64,000 bases of DNA, from the NCBI GenBank assembly GCA_916700875.1, contig CAKAKS010000066.1:12984861-13048860 (forward strand). Reading direction: 5' to 3'. The notes beneath the pieces were generated by a model. That model did no database searches, was not told where the DNA came from, and saw only the letters and a list, made by a program, of their open reading frames with translations. A program made the translations under genes and the position numbers. Shown piece after piece: positions 33,401-48,400 of the stretch (its first letter is position 1; every line of letters starts with the position of its first letter). The stretch comes from Sebastes aleutianus. Its lineage: Eukaryota; Chordata; Actinopteri; Perciformes; Sebastidae.

Positions 33401-36400
33401 AATGGGGACCCACTCTTAAAAACATTGCTCCGTAGCACTACCTGTGGTTAAAAACTTCACAGTGTACCTTTAATTAAAGTACCACAAACATTTTGACGAT
33501 ATTGACACACACTAAACCTGAAGCTTTTAGGCCCAATCACAGCATCAACACGACACATGAGTTACCAGCACTCTCATAGTCTTAGATCAACAAGACTGGA
33601 CTCAACAGAAAGATTTAAGAATCATCTCAGAACAACCTAGGAGACCTAAAAGGCTTTTAGCAAGGCCAGACACATACATATGTGACACATCTAGGCCACG
33701 TAGTGATTACAACATAATTCATATAGTTGTTTAACCTCCACAGTGTCATCTGGAAGTATGCCTCAGTTAATTTTAGCAAACAGCCTCGAGGCCTCTCGTT
33801 ATATTGTCCAACATGGAAAGCTCCACCCATTGTAGCACCTGTCTTTGAATACATGTTTACACCCAGTGATGGTTTTAGTTGTCTGCTGTTCTATTAATTT
33901 CTAATTTCCCCCTTGAACTTTTGCCTTGCCAAGCCCAAAGGTTTCCAGCATACTATATTACAGTACGAGGAAACATTTACTTTGAAGGAGGAAATGAAAG
34001 ATAAAGTAGTCAACAGCCTTCATCACAGCTAATAGCAACAGCAATTAATTACAAAACGAGTATTTACTTTTTATGCACAACAGCTATACTTCTAACTGTC
34101 AGACAAGTCTCCAGTTGGCCACACAAAATGAAAAATCACTCTGGCCTGCAGAAAGGAAGTAATAAAAAAGGGATCGTTTTTCCACTAATGGGTTCAGCAT
34201 GTGAAGGAGAGACTATGCATTCCCCAGCAGCCAAAGACAGTATACGTATGTCCCGGTCTCTTTTTATCTGTCCATCAAACTCCAGTTCACTCAGATCAGG
34301 AGAGGCAATTGTTATGCTGGAATGTAACTCAAAGCAGATTTATTTAACAGGGTCAGAGTTACTTACTTTTCGTAAACAATATTTGACCAGTAAGGTCACT
34401 TGACAAATGGTCAAATCATATTAACAGTAATGGCCTGGCATGAGGTAGAGGCAGGACATTAGGGACAATAAAATAAGATGACATAGTGCATTCTTGACCT
34501 CGCAAACGAGAAAATGAAACACCAGGAATAAGACAGGTATCTTTGTTATATTCTGAAGTGAATGTGGCAGATATATCATCTGTGTTTTCCATCTAAGCGT
34601 AGTAATTAAAGACTGCTGAGCAGACCCACCCCAGCCGATGCCGTAGTAGTAGAAGTGTTTGCTGCCCTCAGAGCCAAACACCTTGACCACCATGCTGTAG
34701 AGGTGGAGGCCCTCCACCAGCATCCAGGCGAAGGCGCTCAGGAAGAAGAAGTGAAGCAGGACAGCCATGATCTTACAAGGCAGCTGGGACAGGGCACAAC
34801 AATTCGATTTTTACCATCAAAACATATTCCTTTTCATCATTATTAATGCATGCATTATTATTATTAAAAAGCATTTTGCTAATTGCAATTTTCCTTTATA
34901 TCTTTTTATCCACTGTTCTGTTTTTCTGTTGTACCAGTGGATTGTACTCTTTCTTTTAGGTTTATTATCTTTAATTCTTGATTTTAATCATTAGTGGTTG
35001 TTTAATTTAACCACATTTTACATTTTACAGTGTAGTTCATTTCATAGATCATCTTAGTGTCACAAAAACTCAATATTTTTTTTAATAAAATGAATATTAT
35101 TAGAATAAATAAGAAAGTATTAATTACTCAAACCTATTATCAAAATAGTTGTCGATTAATTCAATAGTTGACAACTAATCATTGCAGCTCTACCTTCATA
35201 TTAATCATCATCATCATGTTTTCTTTACTGCTTTTACTGTGGACGTACCGTGCCCGGTTCGAAGCGAGCACTGATGAGCAGTAATATCTCAGCCACCAGG
35301 ATGGCGAAGGACAGGTTGGCATGGATGTGGTAACGTTGGTTACGGATGGTACTCACTGACCTACAGAGCAACATCACATGAACTTGCTTTAATAAGAACA
35401 CTTGGTATATTAAAAAAAGGTGAACGTTTTGAATACAGATGTACAGTAGAGGTTGTTAAAGGGATGATACTCACGACAGAACTGCAAAAGTGACCAGAGT
35501 GACGGCAAGACAGATGATGGAAATTGAGCAGCCGACATAACCAATGGTTGATAGTGCCACCCTGTGGCCAATAGTGAGCTGTGGACAGAGACAATTCACA
35601 ATCAACAATGGACAAAAAGACAACATGTGAAAACATGATTATTTTGCCTACACCGTGGGTCGGTGCAATGAACGCACACACAAAGCTAGTTTAGCTTGTC
35701 TCATTCAGTCTGTATCATTAGTCAGGAAATTCAAAGGGGCCCTGTGGAGTTTATGGTGATGAACACAATACTGAGTCTCATTAGTACTACACAGCCAGGC
35801 TACTCTCCAAGACTGGGCATACTGACATAAAGCTTTAGCAAAATGGTTTAAATCCTCCAGTGTAAAGGATAAAACACTGACGTTGGAATCGGTTTAACAG
35901 TTTTTGAAGTTTTTCACTGTAAATGTGCAGTCGGTTCCTTTTTTCGTTGTGGATACACAAAATGTACATTGTCCATGAAGCTACAGTGTGACAGATTGTG
36001 TTTCTCCATATGCACATGTCCATGGCATATGGCCTAACGCATTGATGTTGTTTTGGAGTTTGGGCTATTTTGAGGGTTTGGATATGATTCTCCATTAACT
36101 GTCTTCACATGTGCCTTGTCATTACGAGGGCAGAGGAGTCTCAGCCTTCCAGAAAAGGGATACGTGGGATGTTCCCTGGCAGCAGAGGGATGAGGCAGCC
36201 CACTAATTAGAGGCTGGCTAAGGGAAAGTATAGCATCAAATAGACTTCTGCTCCTTAAATACAGCGCTGGCCCACTTAGCTGCAATAAGAAGTCCTCTTT
36301 TCTATTTAAAGAAGCCATCGTGGATGCTGACCACACTTCCATGGCGCATATTCTTGGATAACAAAGAGTTGGACTGTGGTGACAATGTACACAGGTTTGG

Positions 36401-39400
36401 CATTTCAAATTGGTCTACGTGCAGATATTGTGTGTAAAATACTGTGCAGGACAGCGTTTAGAGAAAAGAAGCAGATGTTTCAAGGGGACAGTTTTTGGAG
36501 GATGATTAAAAAAGGACAGTTTTTAGTCTCTTGAGAGAGTGTGGTCTTTGAGGAACGGACCACTGACCTGTGCAGCGACCCAAAAATACCACACTTAATC
36601 ATGGTTGTCCGAAGTACTCCAGTATAAAACCACCAGTGAAACCGACATTGTGACTGTGTACTGTAGGTCTGCTTACAATTGACCTACAGGGAGGAACGAT
36701 AAACTGTCCAACGGCTGAAGTGGGGACTTCTGGTTGGTGGTTTTCTGTGTGGTTAACCACTGCTTCCTCTCCAATTATGTTCCTACAAATGTACTTATTT
36801 TGTGACAAAGACACAGAGGGAGGGACAGACTTATGAATATGGCTGCGGTAGAGGGATTAACCTTCTTCTGAAGAGTAGTGGGAGGTTTACTGTTTTCCTA
36901 CAACAGTTTAAATGAAAAGCACTGTGGTGAAAATCATCAATGGGTCTTTTTCACTGCAGGCATAGAAGGAAAATTACAGGTGTGACTAATGGCTCCATTC
37001 TATTCAAGTGTAAGCCATGACAGTTTGACAATGAGCTAGCATGCAAAATACCATTTTCATGGGTGCATTATTATGAGAACTGGTTAACAGACTAAAAGAT
37101 GGCGCCCATTCCCTTGAATGAAAATTGCTTGCCCTGGCTCATAAGACAAAAATGTTCTCTGGCTTCCAGGTTTGCCTCCGCGTTGTGCTTCTCCCACTGG
37201 CCCCACCTGCGTGTTAGCGCTTGGCCCAGAGACTTTATATCTAGATGACATCATGCAAGCAAATCCCGCTTTTCAAGGGTGTGGAAACGTTTTACAAATA
37301 TAAAAAAATCATAATAAACAGAGCAATAATTGTCCTTGTTTGCAGTTTGTTTCCTGTCAACAGCTTTTGCACACGTCTCTTATGTTGTCTATGGGGAAAT
37401 GCTTTTTTTGCCGCAAGGGATTTTATTGCAGTAGAACGGCTGTGGCTAAGAGGTAGAGCGGGTCACCTACCAATCGGAAGGTCACCGATTCAATCCCAAT
37501 TCCTCCAGTCAACATGTCGAAGCGTCCTTGAGCAAGATACTTTGCCCAAAATTGCTCCCGAATCGATGTGTGAATGAGTATTTAGATTAGATCTGCCTCT
37601 GCCATCAGTGTATGAATGTGTGAATGCTGACATGTAGTGTAAAAGCGCTTTTACTGGTCGGAAGACTAGAAAGGCGCTATAGAAATGCAAGTCCATTAAC
37701 CATTTACCACCTTGAGTGGCAACAGGGACACAGCAAGGCTGAGAGGTGGTATCGTATTCAGCTCTCTTAATAGCAGCACTTTTCCTAGTGTGACATGTCA
37801 CAATGTCTTCTGTCTAAAAGAGTAATGTTAAACCTACAATAATTCACATTTGGCCACTTGGGGAAGCTGAAAAACACAGCGTTGACATACTGTGTTATCA
37901 CCTCATGAAGGTGACATGGCTAACATGTTAGAGAACTGTTGCCTATTACATATCTGACTGTTATGGAGCAAAATAAGTATTCATTTAAAGCAGCAGTGTC
38001 TCTGGGGGAAAATGAAGCCCACTCTCTTTTTAGCTCTGTTTTAGTCTCCGCCAACTCCTGAGGGGAATATCTTTCTCTTTAGCTGCAAAATGCTCCACTA
38101 TGTTCACCAGCTAGTTGCTAGCTTTGCCTGTCTGCTGTTTAGTGCTATGCAGGAGGTTTACGGTCGGTTTATCAGATTTTTTTCACTGAAAACAGCTGTC
38201 TTGTTAATATGAAAAAAATTATAATTAGAGCAGCTTTACAGAGTAGCTAAAAAGTCCTACCTTTAAGGGCACCACTTGCATGAGTATGGCAAAGTTGGTG
38301 AGGTGGTTGCACAAACACACAGAGTACGTCATGTTTCCATCTGAGCGAACACAACCTTCGTTGGACCATACTCCCTCCTTTGAACTGAAAAGGATGACAA
38401 TAAGGTATTATTTACAGAGACAATGTACTCAGAGATATATAAATATAAAGATGCATGAAGAGCAAACAGACAGAAAAAAAACAGACCAGGTTTTTTATAG
38501 AAACACTGCTGGCAAGGATCACTCGACATGATCCACTGTGGGTGGCACACAGATAATCTTTTTTTCTGTACTTCCCAGGGCAATCTGACAGGGCAATCAT
38601 ATAATTCACATTTTTTTCTTGAGCTTCAGGGCAAAGGGGAGTAAGGAGAGGAAGCCTTTGAATCCAACTAAAACACACTCCCTTTTATGATTTATGCTTT
38701 ATAAATAGCGTTTTGGCTCTACTTATCAGATCACCATGTTTTCTTTACAAAGATACACCAAACTGAAACAGAAACACATGTTACACCGGCTGCTTTCAAT
38801 CTGAATGACAAAAGGGAAATACACCTTTTCCAAATCATTGGTCATTACTTGTGATTTAAAGCCTTTAAGACTTGAGTGAAGAAAATGCAAAGGGTCGACA
38901 ATCAAGATAAAAATCTCTTTGGCTCTACATCTGAATGAGTAATTGAGACGTGCTGCATCTAAATCACAAACACAGACCCACCTGTAATCCAAGAAGGCGC
39001 AGTAGAGGAAGACTTTGTTGCTCTGATTCAGGACTTGCTCTTGCTGCTCTTTAGTCTGAAAAAATCAAATAAAATTGAGATCTTTAATTGCGAGAGAAAA
39101 GTACAGATATAGATATAGGAAAATATTCGCTTTTGGAATGTGCTGGCTCATTAAGTTACATGCAAAACTCAGCGCAATCTGTCTGGAAAATGTGCTTTGA
39201 TCAAGAAGACGACATGGAACACTCTAGACACGAATTGGCAGCATTCCTTCCTTTACGCTCTTTGGCTTTCTTTCCATCCATATGCAGAAGCTTCAGATCT
39301 TGATGTATTAAAAGGCTAAAAATACTTTGCAGTTTGCTTTTGTATCTAAAGAGTGGAAAACCACTTTTATTAATGTTGCTTTTGATACAAAATGAAAACC

Positions 39401-42400
39401 CCTTAATCTGTGCTTAAATGCCAATGAAAGAAGACTTCAGCTAAAGAGGTCTGAGATCATACTAAAAGACAGACAAGACGCAGATCAACACTCAGCAAAG
39501 GTGATTATTACGCTGAGCGAAAATCCCTGCATTCCTCAAGAATCTTATTTGATTATAACTCACTTTTTCCGTGTCATTCCTTAATATGAGATTTGGAGTC
39601 CCTGGAGACAGTGAGCTAATGGCCACATTGCAAGAATGCAGTAATTGGGGCTTGGCCCTGGTTTCAGGTCAAACCACTACCCTCCTCAATCTGTCATCTG
39701 AAGAAAACAACACTTCCATTGGCAGGTTGGGTGTATATACTGAGAGACTGCACACCTCTTCTCACTCCCCAAGCCTCGACTCTCTCTCAGACTGAATAAG
39801 TGTATGATTAGATGGACTGTGTCTGCACTATTTCCTTCTGGAAAAAGTGAGAGCGAGAGTGAAACTGACACTCAGGGCTGTCTGTTTCCTGGCCCATAGG
39901 CTCAGTGATTCATATTACAAAGCATAGCACAATACGTCGACTTTGTTGCGTAACCAAACGTTGCTCTCATTCTGTCTGTTTCGCACATGCGGCTCTTCAG
40001 TCATCATGTATTGTGACCCTCGAGTCGAATGCGATGGATGGATATTCATGTGGCCCATTAGAGCAAGGCAAGCACATTGGGTCCAAGAACCATGCAGAGC
40101 ACCATAAATGTACCCCGTCATCACAAGCCGGCGGCCAGCTTTGAGGAGCTGCAAGCAACCCTGTGGGTGAATTTACTGCTCCCCTGTGTGCTTTAATAAG
40201 TCATACTGCTTGTTGGGTGTAAATGAAAGCAGATGGCAGAGAGACAAACTGTAATTGGCAAAGTGTAAGACTTGCTTTACAGTGTCGTATTTGCTCTCTA
40301 CAATCACTGAACCTTTAATGTTCCTGTGCAATGAAGGAAGACTAATTATCCACATTAAGCACAAATGTAAACCCTGGCTCATGGGAAACAATCCATCATT
40401 ATCAAACCATGGGACGTACCAGACGCAAGCTAAAATATACATTGGCTAACAGACCATCACATATATAAAGAGCATTGTTTGGCCATGCTTCCTCTCTAGC
40501 AACTGTTTGTTTGTGGTTCACCCAGCGTGTGTTTTCCAGTTGATATCTGAGGAGAGATGCAGGAACCTGAAAGCCATTGGTGAGTGTTAAAATGCACTCG
40601 GAGATCTGGCCGAGCTTTGCGCTCACGCCGTTGTTCCCTCGGTGCCCCGAGGCCTCAGCCACCAGCCAAGACTGGAGCTGGCGCTCCAAGTCTTTATTAA
40701 CAACAGAAGGCCAGAAAACACCGCCTTGGAAATCACTTTGAGCCTCGTAAGGAGAACAGACGTGGAGAGGAAGACAGGGAAGAAGAGAGTGAAAGCTAGT
40801 GACAGCAGAGTGATACAGAGTGACAGGCTGATAGAGGAGAAGGGTCAGAGAGAGAGAGAAGCTGATAAATCATAGAGAGTCAAGGTGTTCCTGATTCTTC
40901 AGTGTCTCTATGTCCCACTTGGTGCAGCTGTCAACCACAGCTCCATCTACAGAGCTTCCTTTAACCACAACTCCACCTCCAAGGTAGTTAAATACAAAAC
41001 TGTCAAAAATCTTTAATTTCCAGATTCACCAGCAAATATCAGTGGTGGAAGATGTATTTCAGATACTTGTACTTAACAATGTAAAAATAATACATTACAA
41101 ATAAATGTCCTGAATTCATAATCCATGCAATTCCCCCTGTGACCGATGTATTATCATATACTGTATGACATTATTAGATAGTTAATAGTAATGCATCATT
41201 TCACCATTTCAAGCTGGGAACTATTTTATATACAGTTATGGGTAGTTTATTGCAGTGATTCCCAACCTAGGGGTCAGGCCTCCTCCAAGGGATCACAAGA
41301 TAAATCTGAGGAGTTGTCGATGATTAATGTGGTAAGAAAGAAGAAATAATTTAAATAAAACAGTTCTGCTACACAAATTTATATTCTTTTTTTTTAATTT
41401 TCTGTAATCTTTGCTTTTTTTGTGAAATATTGGATGATTTTACCTCTTTGGGATTCAAACATTTTTTTTTTTATGTAATAATAATTTTAAAGGTTGGAAA
41501 TCACTCTGGTGGAACTGGCCCCAACTAGACACTGATTTCCTTTGTAAGGGGTCACAAGCCAAAAAGGAACCACTGGTTTAAAGATGTATTAAAAGTAAGT
41601 AATAAAATATATGTATTTTACTCTATATTTCCCTCTGAAATGTAGTGGAGTTAAAGTAGAAAGAAGCGTAAAATGGATACTCAAGAAAAGAACAAGTATT
41701 TCCAAATTGTACTTAAAGAACCAGTGTGTAGGATTTAGTGGCATCTAGTGGTGCGGTTGCAGATTGCAACCAACTGAATATACTCCACTCACTCCTCCCT
41801 TTCCAAGCGTGAGAACTACGGTGGCCTTCAGGTAACGTAAAACCGTGACAGTCCCTCACTAGAGGTGACCAGTGTTTGGTTTGTCCATTCTGGGCTACTG
41901 TAGAAACCTGGCTGTGCAACACGGCGGACTCATTCGGCTCATTCTAAGCTACCGAAAACACAACTATTCTTAGTTTCAGCTGATTGTACACTAATGAAAA
42001 CATAGTTATGAATAATATACTCCACTTCTGCCAATACATCCCCCTAAATCCAACACACTGATCCTTTAAGTATGATACTAGAGCAAATGCACTTAATTAC
42101 TTTCCACCACTGGCAGCTATAATACATGGAGCAAGTCTTGGCTGTTATTAACTCATATTTCAGCTGAAACAGCTGCAGGGGGGTATAACAACTGTAAATC
42201 ATGATGCAACTCTTTTGGAGGGAACAAACACTCTTAGCTGCCATGTCATCATCATACCATATAATATGATAGTGTTTACATAATAGATATTTAATGGCAC
42301 CTCCTGATGACTTGCTAATTGCAACACACCCCTACCAGCCGTTTATACCACCACACCATTAGTTGTGCTTGGGAGCAAAAGGCCTTCAACATCAGCATTA

Positions 42401-45400
42401 GAGCCCCTGGCTGCCGTCTGAGGTGTATAGCCCTCCAGCCCGAAGCACGCCTTGTCCTTTCGCTGTTTTACGACCGCGTTGAGCCCGTTGGATAAAACGA
42501 TGAGGGATGAAAATAAACACTCTCACGCATCACAAAAGCATTTAAGTCGCAGATGACACACAGAGCCCAGCAATTTGTATAAATGCGAGCTTCTCTGTCC
42601 TCTGTGGTGCATTTGAGACCTCCCATGACTGGCAGAGCTCGAAGCCGAAGCCAAGCTGTGGTTGAGCTAGCTTCAGCAAATAGTCACTGCAAATCCCAAG
42701 AGATCGGGCAACTCCGGGCTAATTTAAATCTTAGCTATTGACAGCTGGTTCTCAGGCAAGGCGCAAATAAAGAAAAGATGGAGAAAGCTAATACGCCACC
42801 CATCGTCCTTGTTCCAACAGTCAATTCGAAACAGACCGCCTAGTGCTGATAAAATACAACCCCAAAAAATTGATTGTTTACTGAAGTAAAACTGGTTGAC
42901 TTGCAGCTCTGTATTCACCACATGTATTGTAACTGATATAGTAATAACTAATTGTAATTACTTTTTAAAATTATCATTATTGTGTCGGGATGTGTATTGG
43001 CAAGAATCTGGCGATATGATACATATCCGTATCATGATACAGGGGTTACGATTCAATATATTGGGATACTGTAACATGGTGATATATTGCGATTTTTTAA
43101 AATCTAGTTTTAGGAAATCATTCATTAGTTAAAAAAGTTAGCATTCTTTACAGTATGCAATCAGAACAGGGGGATCTGCATTTGCATTTACAGTCCCAGT
43201 CCCTGTAACATCCAACATCATAGTACTACTTTTTGTGCAATGCAGTATCCCAAACATAATATCTCGATACTCAAGTGTATCGATATTTTCTTACACTCCT
43301 ATTATTGTGTACAGTATAGTATGCTGTAGTGCAACCAATTCAACAATGGCCTACTGATAACTGGAGATATATAAAAAATTAGGGCTGTCAATTGATTCAA
43401 ATATTTAATTAATGAACTAATTAATGAATCACACGTTTTTTATCTGTTCAAAATGTATCTTAAAGGGAGATTTGTCAAGTATTAAATACTCTTATCAACA
43501 TGGGAGTGGGCAAATATGCTGCTTTATGCAAACGTAAGTATATATTTATTATTGGAAATCAATTAACAACACAAAACAATGACAAACATTGTCCAAATAT
43601 TGTTCAGAAACCCTCACAGGTACTGCATTTAGCATAAGAAATATGCTTAAATCATACAGTAACATGGAAAACTGCAGCCCAACAGGCAACAACTGCTGTC
43701 AGTGTGTCAGTGTGCTGACTTGATTATGACTTGCCCCAAACTGCATGTTATTATCATAAAGTGGGCATGTCTGTAAAGGGGAGACTCGTGGGTACCCAGA
43801 GAACCCATTTTCATTCACATATCTTGAGGTCAGAGGTCAAGGGACCCCTTTGAAAATGGCCATGACAGTTTTTCCTCACCACAATTTAGCGTCAGTTTGG
43901 AGCGTTATTCTACCTCCTTCACGACAAGCTAGTATGACGTGGTTGATACCAATGGATTCTTCAGGTTTCCTAGGTTCATATGATGTCAGTATCTTCACTC
44001 TAGCTTTAGAACTGAGCCCGTTACAACCTCCTAAAGATCAATTGGTGTGAGTGCCTTAAAGAAATTAGTGGTGTTAAAATGAATTTGTGTTAACGTGTTA
44101 TTATCGCGTTAATTTTGAAAGCCCTAAAAAAATCCTATTTCAGTTAAAGTGGACAAAGAAATTAATCGAATCTGATCCGAGTTCTAATTGAAAGAATATG
44201 GAAAATTGAAGACGAAGGCTAAATCTTGACCTTAGTTTGGAAACAGAAGTTTAAAATAATAAAGTCATTAGTTTTTGTCCCATTTACTAGCTTTTTCCAG
44301 AGCTTGATATTAGCTTGAGAACATGAGATGCAGTTGAACGCTACATAAAAGGGCTAGTGAGTGGACCTTGAATAAATATGAAATATCTCTTGTAAAAAAA
44401 AAGTCCTGCGCACACCACCCACTCATTCCATCCAGCACTGGTACAAGAATATGCCGCCACAAGAGCAAAAGAGCAAAGAAGTCTAAATACAGGCTTTGGT
44501 TGTGCTAAATTTAAAAAAGCAGGGAAAAATATGACACAACAGTGTGAGTGAATAAGTAAGCGATCTTCTGCTTTTCCCTCAAACGTTCCAAATATTTGAG
44601 CGCACAGAGAGCCAGGGTGTAATTTGGACTGCTGCTCTTTCTGCATTTGGTATAGATATCAATTTTTAACAGAGCAGCTGTCAGCAGGGCTCATACCGGC
44701 ATTAAAACTCAGTCAGTCACACTTTACATAATGACAAAACATTATTTAAAGCTACCATCATCTTCTGCTTTTGTGGAGGTGTACAGTAGGTGAAAGTTAA
44801 AATATGAGTCAACAGAAAGGCTGGCTAAGTTGTAATGCCAGGTTTTGACAATGGCTAAATTGTTCTGCATAACAACAGAGAGGCCATGCATGCATTTCCA
44901 AAAAGCCACATTGACTGCTCTTAAATTTAGTAAGGGAAGGAAACGCTTTATTGCAGTATGTCTGGGAAAAGCATACCAAGGTATGGCGTAACATTACCCA
45001 GTCCAGCAGACTCAAAAAGACCAACCACAGCTCAAACCTTGACCTGGAGTTTGAGGAAAACCTGCCCGTTGAACCACCTTAAGGTCAACATATAAAAGCA
45101 TCACACTGACACAACCTGCGGCTCTGATGGAGCATAGATCTCACTTATCCCAGGGCTTTTCAGTCAGAGAGCAGACTTGTCCACATACAGCATGTGGAGT
45201 AACAATCTGAGTCCATGCAGCAAAACACAACTGGCCTTGAGTGAGATCATGCCTTAAGGGGAAATGTAATAAGACATGCAGCTGTGGTCTCAGCTCAGTC
45301 TCTGAGGTAGACACCGGAAACTATGAGGCGTGTTGATAGGTACGCAGGGTGTGAGGAAAACTGGGGACAATTTAAAAACAAACAAACAGAAATGGCAGAG

Positions 45401-48400
45401 TCGTTTTTGATAAGGTGAGCGGTGGATGTTCACAGAAACAATGTACTGTGTCTATTAATTGCTAAAAATAACAAATGACTTTTAGGGGTAAACTCACAGG
45501 ACAACGGGAGACGTTCTCCATGCATGGATTGATCTGTTCCCACAGGATTTCGTAAGAGGCCACTGTAACATTTCTCTGGTTTCTGGCCTGTTTCTGTAGG
45601 AACATGTTTGCATTTGTATGTTGAGCGCTACATTTTGAGCTTTTGCAGAGATGTTTGAACTTAGGAAATATATGAGATCAAATAAATTTAGATATTTAGC
45701 TGATGATGTTCAGTGATAATTTGAAATCCTGGTTGTATAGCGCCCTATGTAAACATTTTAGTTGTAGAAAATTTGTAAAAATAAAATATATGCACAAAGT
45801 TTATCAACACTAGTGAGGTTACACACAGAAACATTGCTTTTTGTTAATATCTGAATGCAGACACAAAGCAGAAAATGGTGAAACTCAAAGTTCCCACACT
45901 GTGTGTGTGACACTGAGCTTACACATGAACAAAGTTACAAGTATGAATTTTGTTGTGCTTTTACAGTCAAAAACAGGACAAAATTTGCACTTTCAATTTT
46001 AGTTTTTGAGAAAAATGTACTTTTACTTTCTTATCTTTTAATATTAATATTGAGATTTTCAATTTCATTTCAGATAAGATATAGAAAAATTGAATATTCT
46101 CACATCTGAGAAGCAGGAACCATTGATTTTTTGGCTTTTCTGTTTGAAAACTTACTTAAACGATTGATTGATAATCAAAAATGTTGCAGAGGAGTTTTCT
46201 GATGATCAACTATTCGGTTAATATACTACTCTTTCCAAATTACCATTTCACATTTGTTTTAGTATTTTCAAGCAGTAGCCTATATAACAATAATTCCTAA
46301 TAGTATAATTATTCAAATGAACGCGACCTGGACTCTGGACTGGAAAAGCAGCGGAATATGTTTGGAGGAATTAACCAAATTAAAAATGATTCATTTATTT
46401 AAATTAACTAATTAAAAGTTTTTGCTAAAATGAACATTTGCCCTTTATGAGACAATGAGCTTCCTAGCTACTATAGCTAGTAGTATGCTATAGCAGTGGT
46501 TCCCGAACTTTTTCACATCAAAGACCCCTAAACTGATACAAATCAGACCACGGACCCCCATTTGGGGACAAGATTTTGTCTGAGGGTCCCCCATCTGATA
46601 GGATTTTTGCTTTTACATGATTTATTACAGAAAGTGGATGAAACCCATGACCAAAATAGTCGTAGATTCTGTCATTGTGTTACTTATGTATGGACTTATA
46701 GTGAAAATAAATGATTCCCCTTTTTGCTGGGGACCCCCTGGAACCTCTTAAAGGAACCCTGGGGGTTCTCGGACCCCACTTTGAAAACCATTGTACTATG
46801 GGTCTAATGATGCTAACTGAAAATCCATAAACAAAGAGGGAACAATCTCTTGCACGCACAATCCATTGTCCCAACAATCCCAATTTTAGTTTATAATGAT
46901 GTAACGTCTCCCGACAGCGGGATACAAAAACATTTTACAACTAACATAACTAACATTTTAATACCTCCTAAAGCCTTTTTTTTGTTTTTAAAGTGAACTA
47001 AATTAAGAGTGTTTTAAGAGTGTTAAAGACTTGCAGATACCCTGCAAAAGCAGTTCTTTTTGTCTTTGTATAACCTTGCGATTGATATAATTTTCCCAAA
47101 TTTGATTTAGATATACTCAAAAATGCTCTACACATTCACAGACTTGAATTTCCCATGCGTTGTCACACGTTTACAAAGAGTGGACAATCACAGGTTTTGA
47201 ATTTCTTTGTGAAGATTATCTGAGGCCATATAAAGACTCATACAGACAGAATCGTGACCTTTTTCTGCTTTCTTCTGGGCTCGAGCGCTGCTCCATTCAA
47301 CACTTGAGAGAGGTGGTGGTCGCGAGGTTTGAGTGGTGATAGAAAAGGGGTGCTGAATGGGAGGGGCCGTAAAGAGAGACTCTAAATCTTTTGGCAAGCG
47401 AGGAATAGCAATAGCCAGACCTCCATCTGTGATTGATCAGTATGTTGGCTCACGCAGCTTGTGTTTGTATGTGTGTTGGTGTATGGATGGGTGTGGGTGG
47501 TTGAGACTGGGAGAGAGAGAGAGAGAGAGAGAGACGGAGGAGAGATTTTGACCACAAGGTCTAAGCTGGGCGTGTGCTGAGAGTTATAAAAAGACTGGCA
47601 ATATAGAGCGCTTATTATTGTGGCAGAAAGGACTGATACCAGCAATGGCATACACAATTAACAGCATGGTTATCAGAAAGTGTAAAATAACCTTTGCGTG
47701 TTTATTTTTAAAGTTGCTGAACAATTGATCCACCAGCTCCAACATGTCTAGACGTCTTTGTAAACATGAGCCACCCAGTTTCCCCTTCAGCCCCTGACCT
47801 CTTTACTCCCTTCCCACCAAACTCTCTTTCATGTTCGTTCAATTATGGGAGGGAGCCGATGGATACAGTTTAATGGATGACTTAGTCACTAATAGTTTCT
47901 TGTCCAGTCACTTGGTGAATATTTGAACAGACAGAGTAATGGTGAAGTCACTTGAGTCAGTTTGATATATTCACTAATCACGTTCTTAATTTCTAGTGTG
48001 TCAAGAATTTTTTTTTTTTTTGAGTCTGTTGAATATAAGGCTACAGCAAGCAGCCAGTTAGCTTAGCTTAGCCCACAATACTGGAAACAGGGGACAACAG
48101 CTAGCCAAGAAATTGTCCGGCACATGGTGACACGGCACATGAAAAGGCGTGTAAATGACACAATAAGGTGTAAAGCAAAAGCGTGCAATAAGAAGGCCGT
48201 TCTTGCTTATGGTGTGTCATTTGTACGCCGTGTAGTCTGTACTGACTGCAATGTAAACACATCCGCGTAAATATGCTACGCTCAGAGCTAGTGACGTAGA
48301 ATAAAAAGAGATAAAGACAGTTTATGGTGGGCGGGGAGGTGGATGGGTCCAACAAACACAGGACTTTCAACCAGGATATCGGTGTTCGAGAAGTTGTTTT

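Larger units (their letters stand above)
30692..35578 (-). other. adgrd1: adgrd1 seven-transmembrane region exons 17-24
   Basis: Blocks by helix: TM1 STIGYVGCSISIICLAVTLV; TM2 HIHANLSFAILVAEILLLIS; TM3 HFFFLSAFAWMLVEGLHLYS; TM4 SPLVICVVSMTSAL; ECL2 DNCWLSL; TM5 GAIWAFVAPALFVIVVNIGI; TM6 LTAKAVAVLLPILGISWIFG; TM7 PFLYIFAVFNSLQGFF, then FLFHCLLNSE. The class-B2 GPCR signature is intact. Confidence 0.93.

Noticed and set aside
33250..33435. Possible small gene with GC-rich surroundings at 32760-33060
   Set aside because: The GC-rich part lies inside a TTAA-flanked element and the frames are short with no homology.
37434..37510. Possible tRNA gene
   Set aside because: A- and B-box-like motifs belong to a SINE head; no cloverleaf with acceptor stem was apparent and a LINE-like tail follows.
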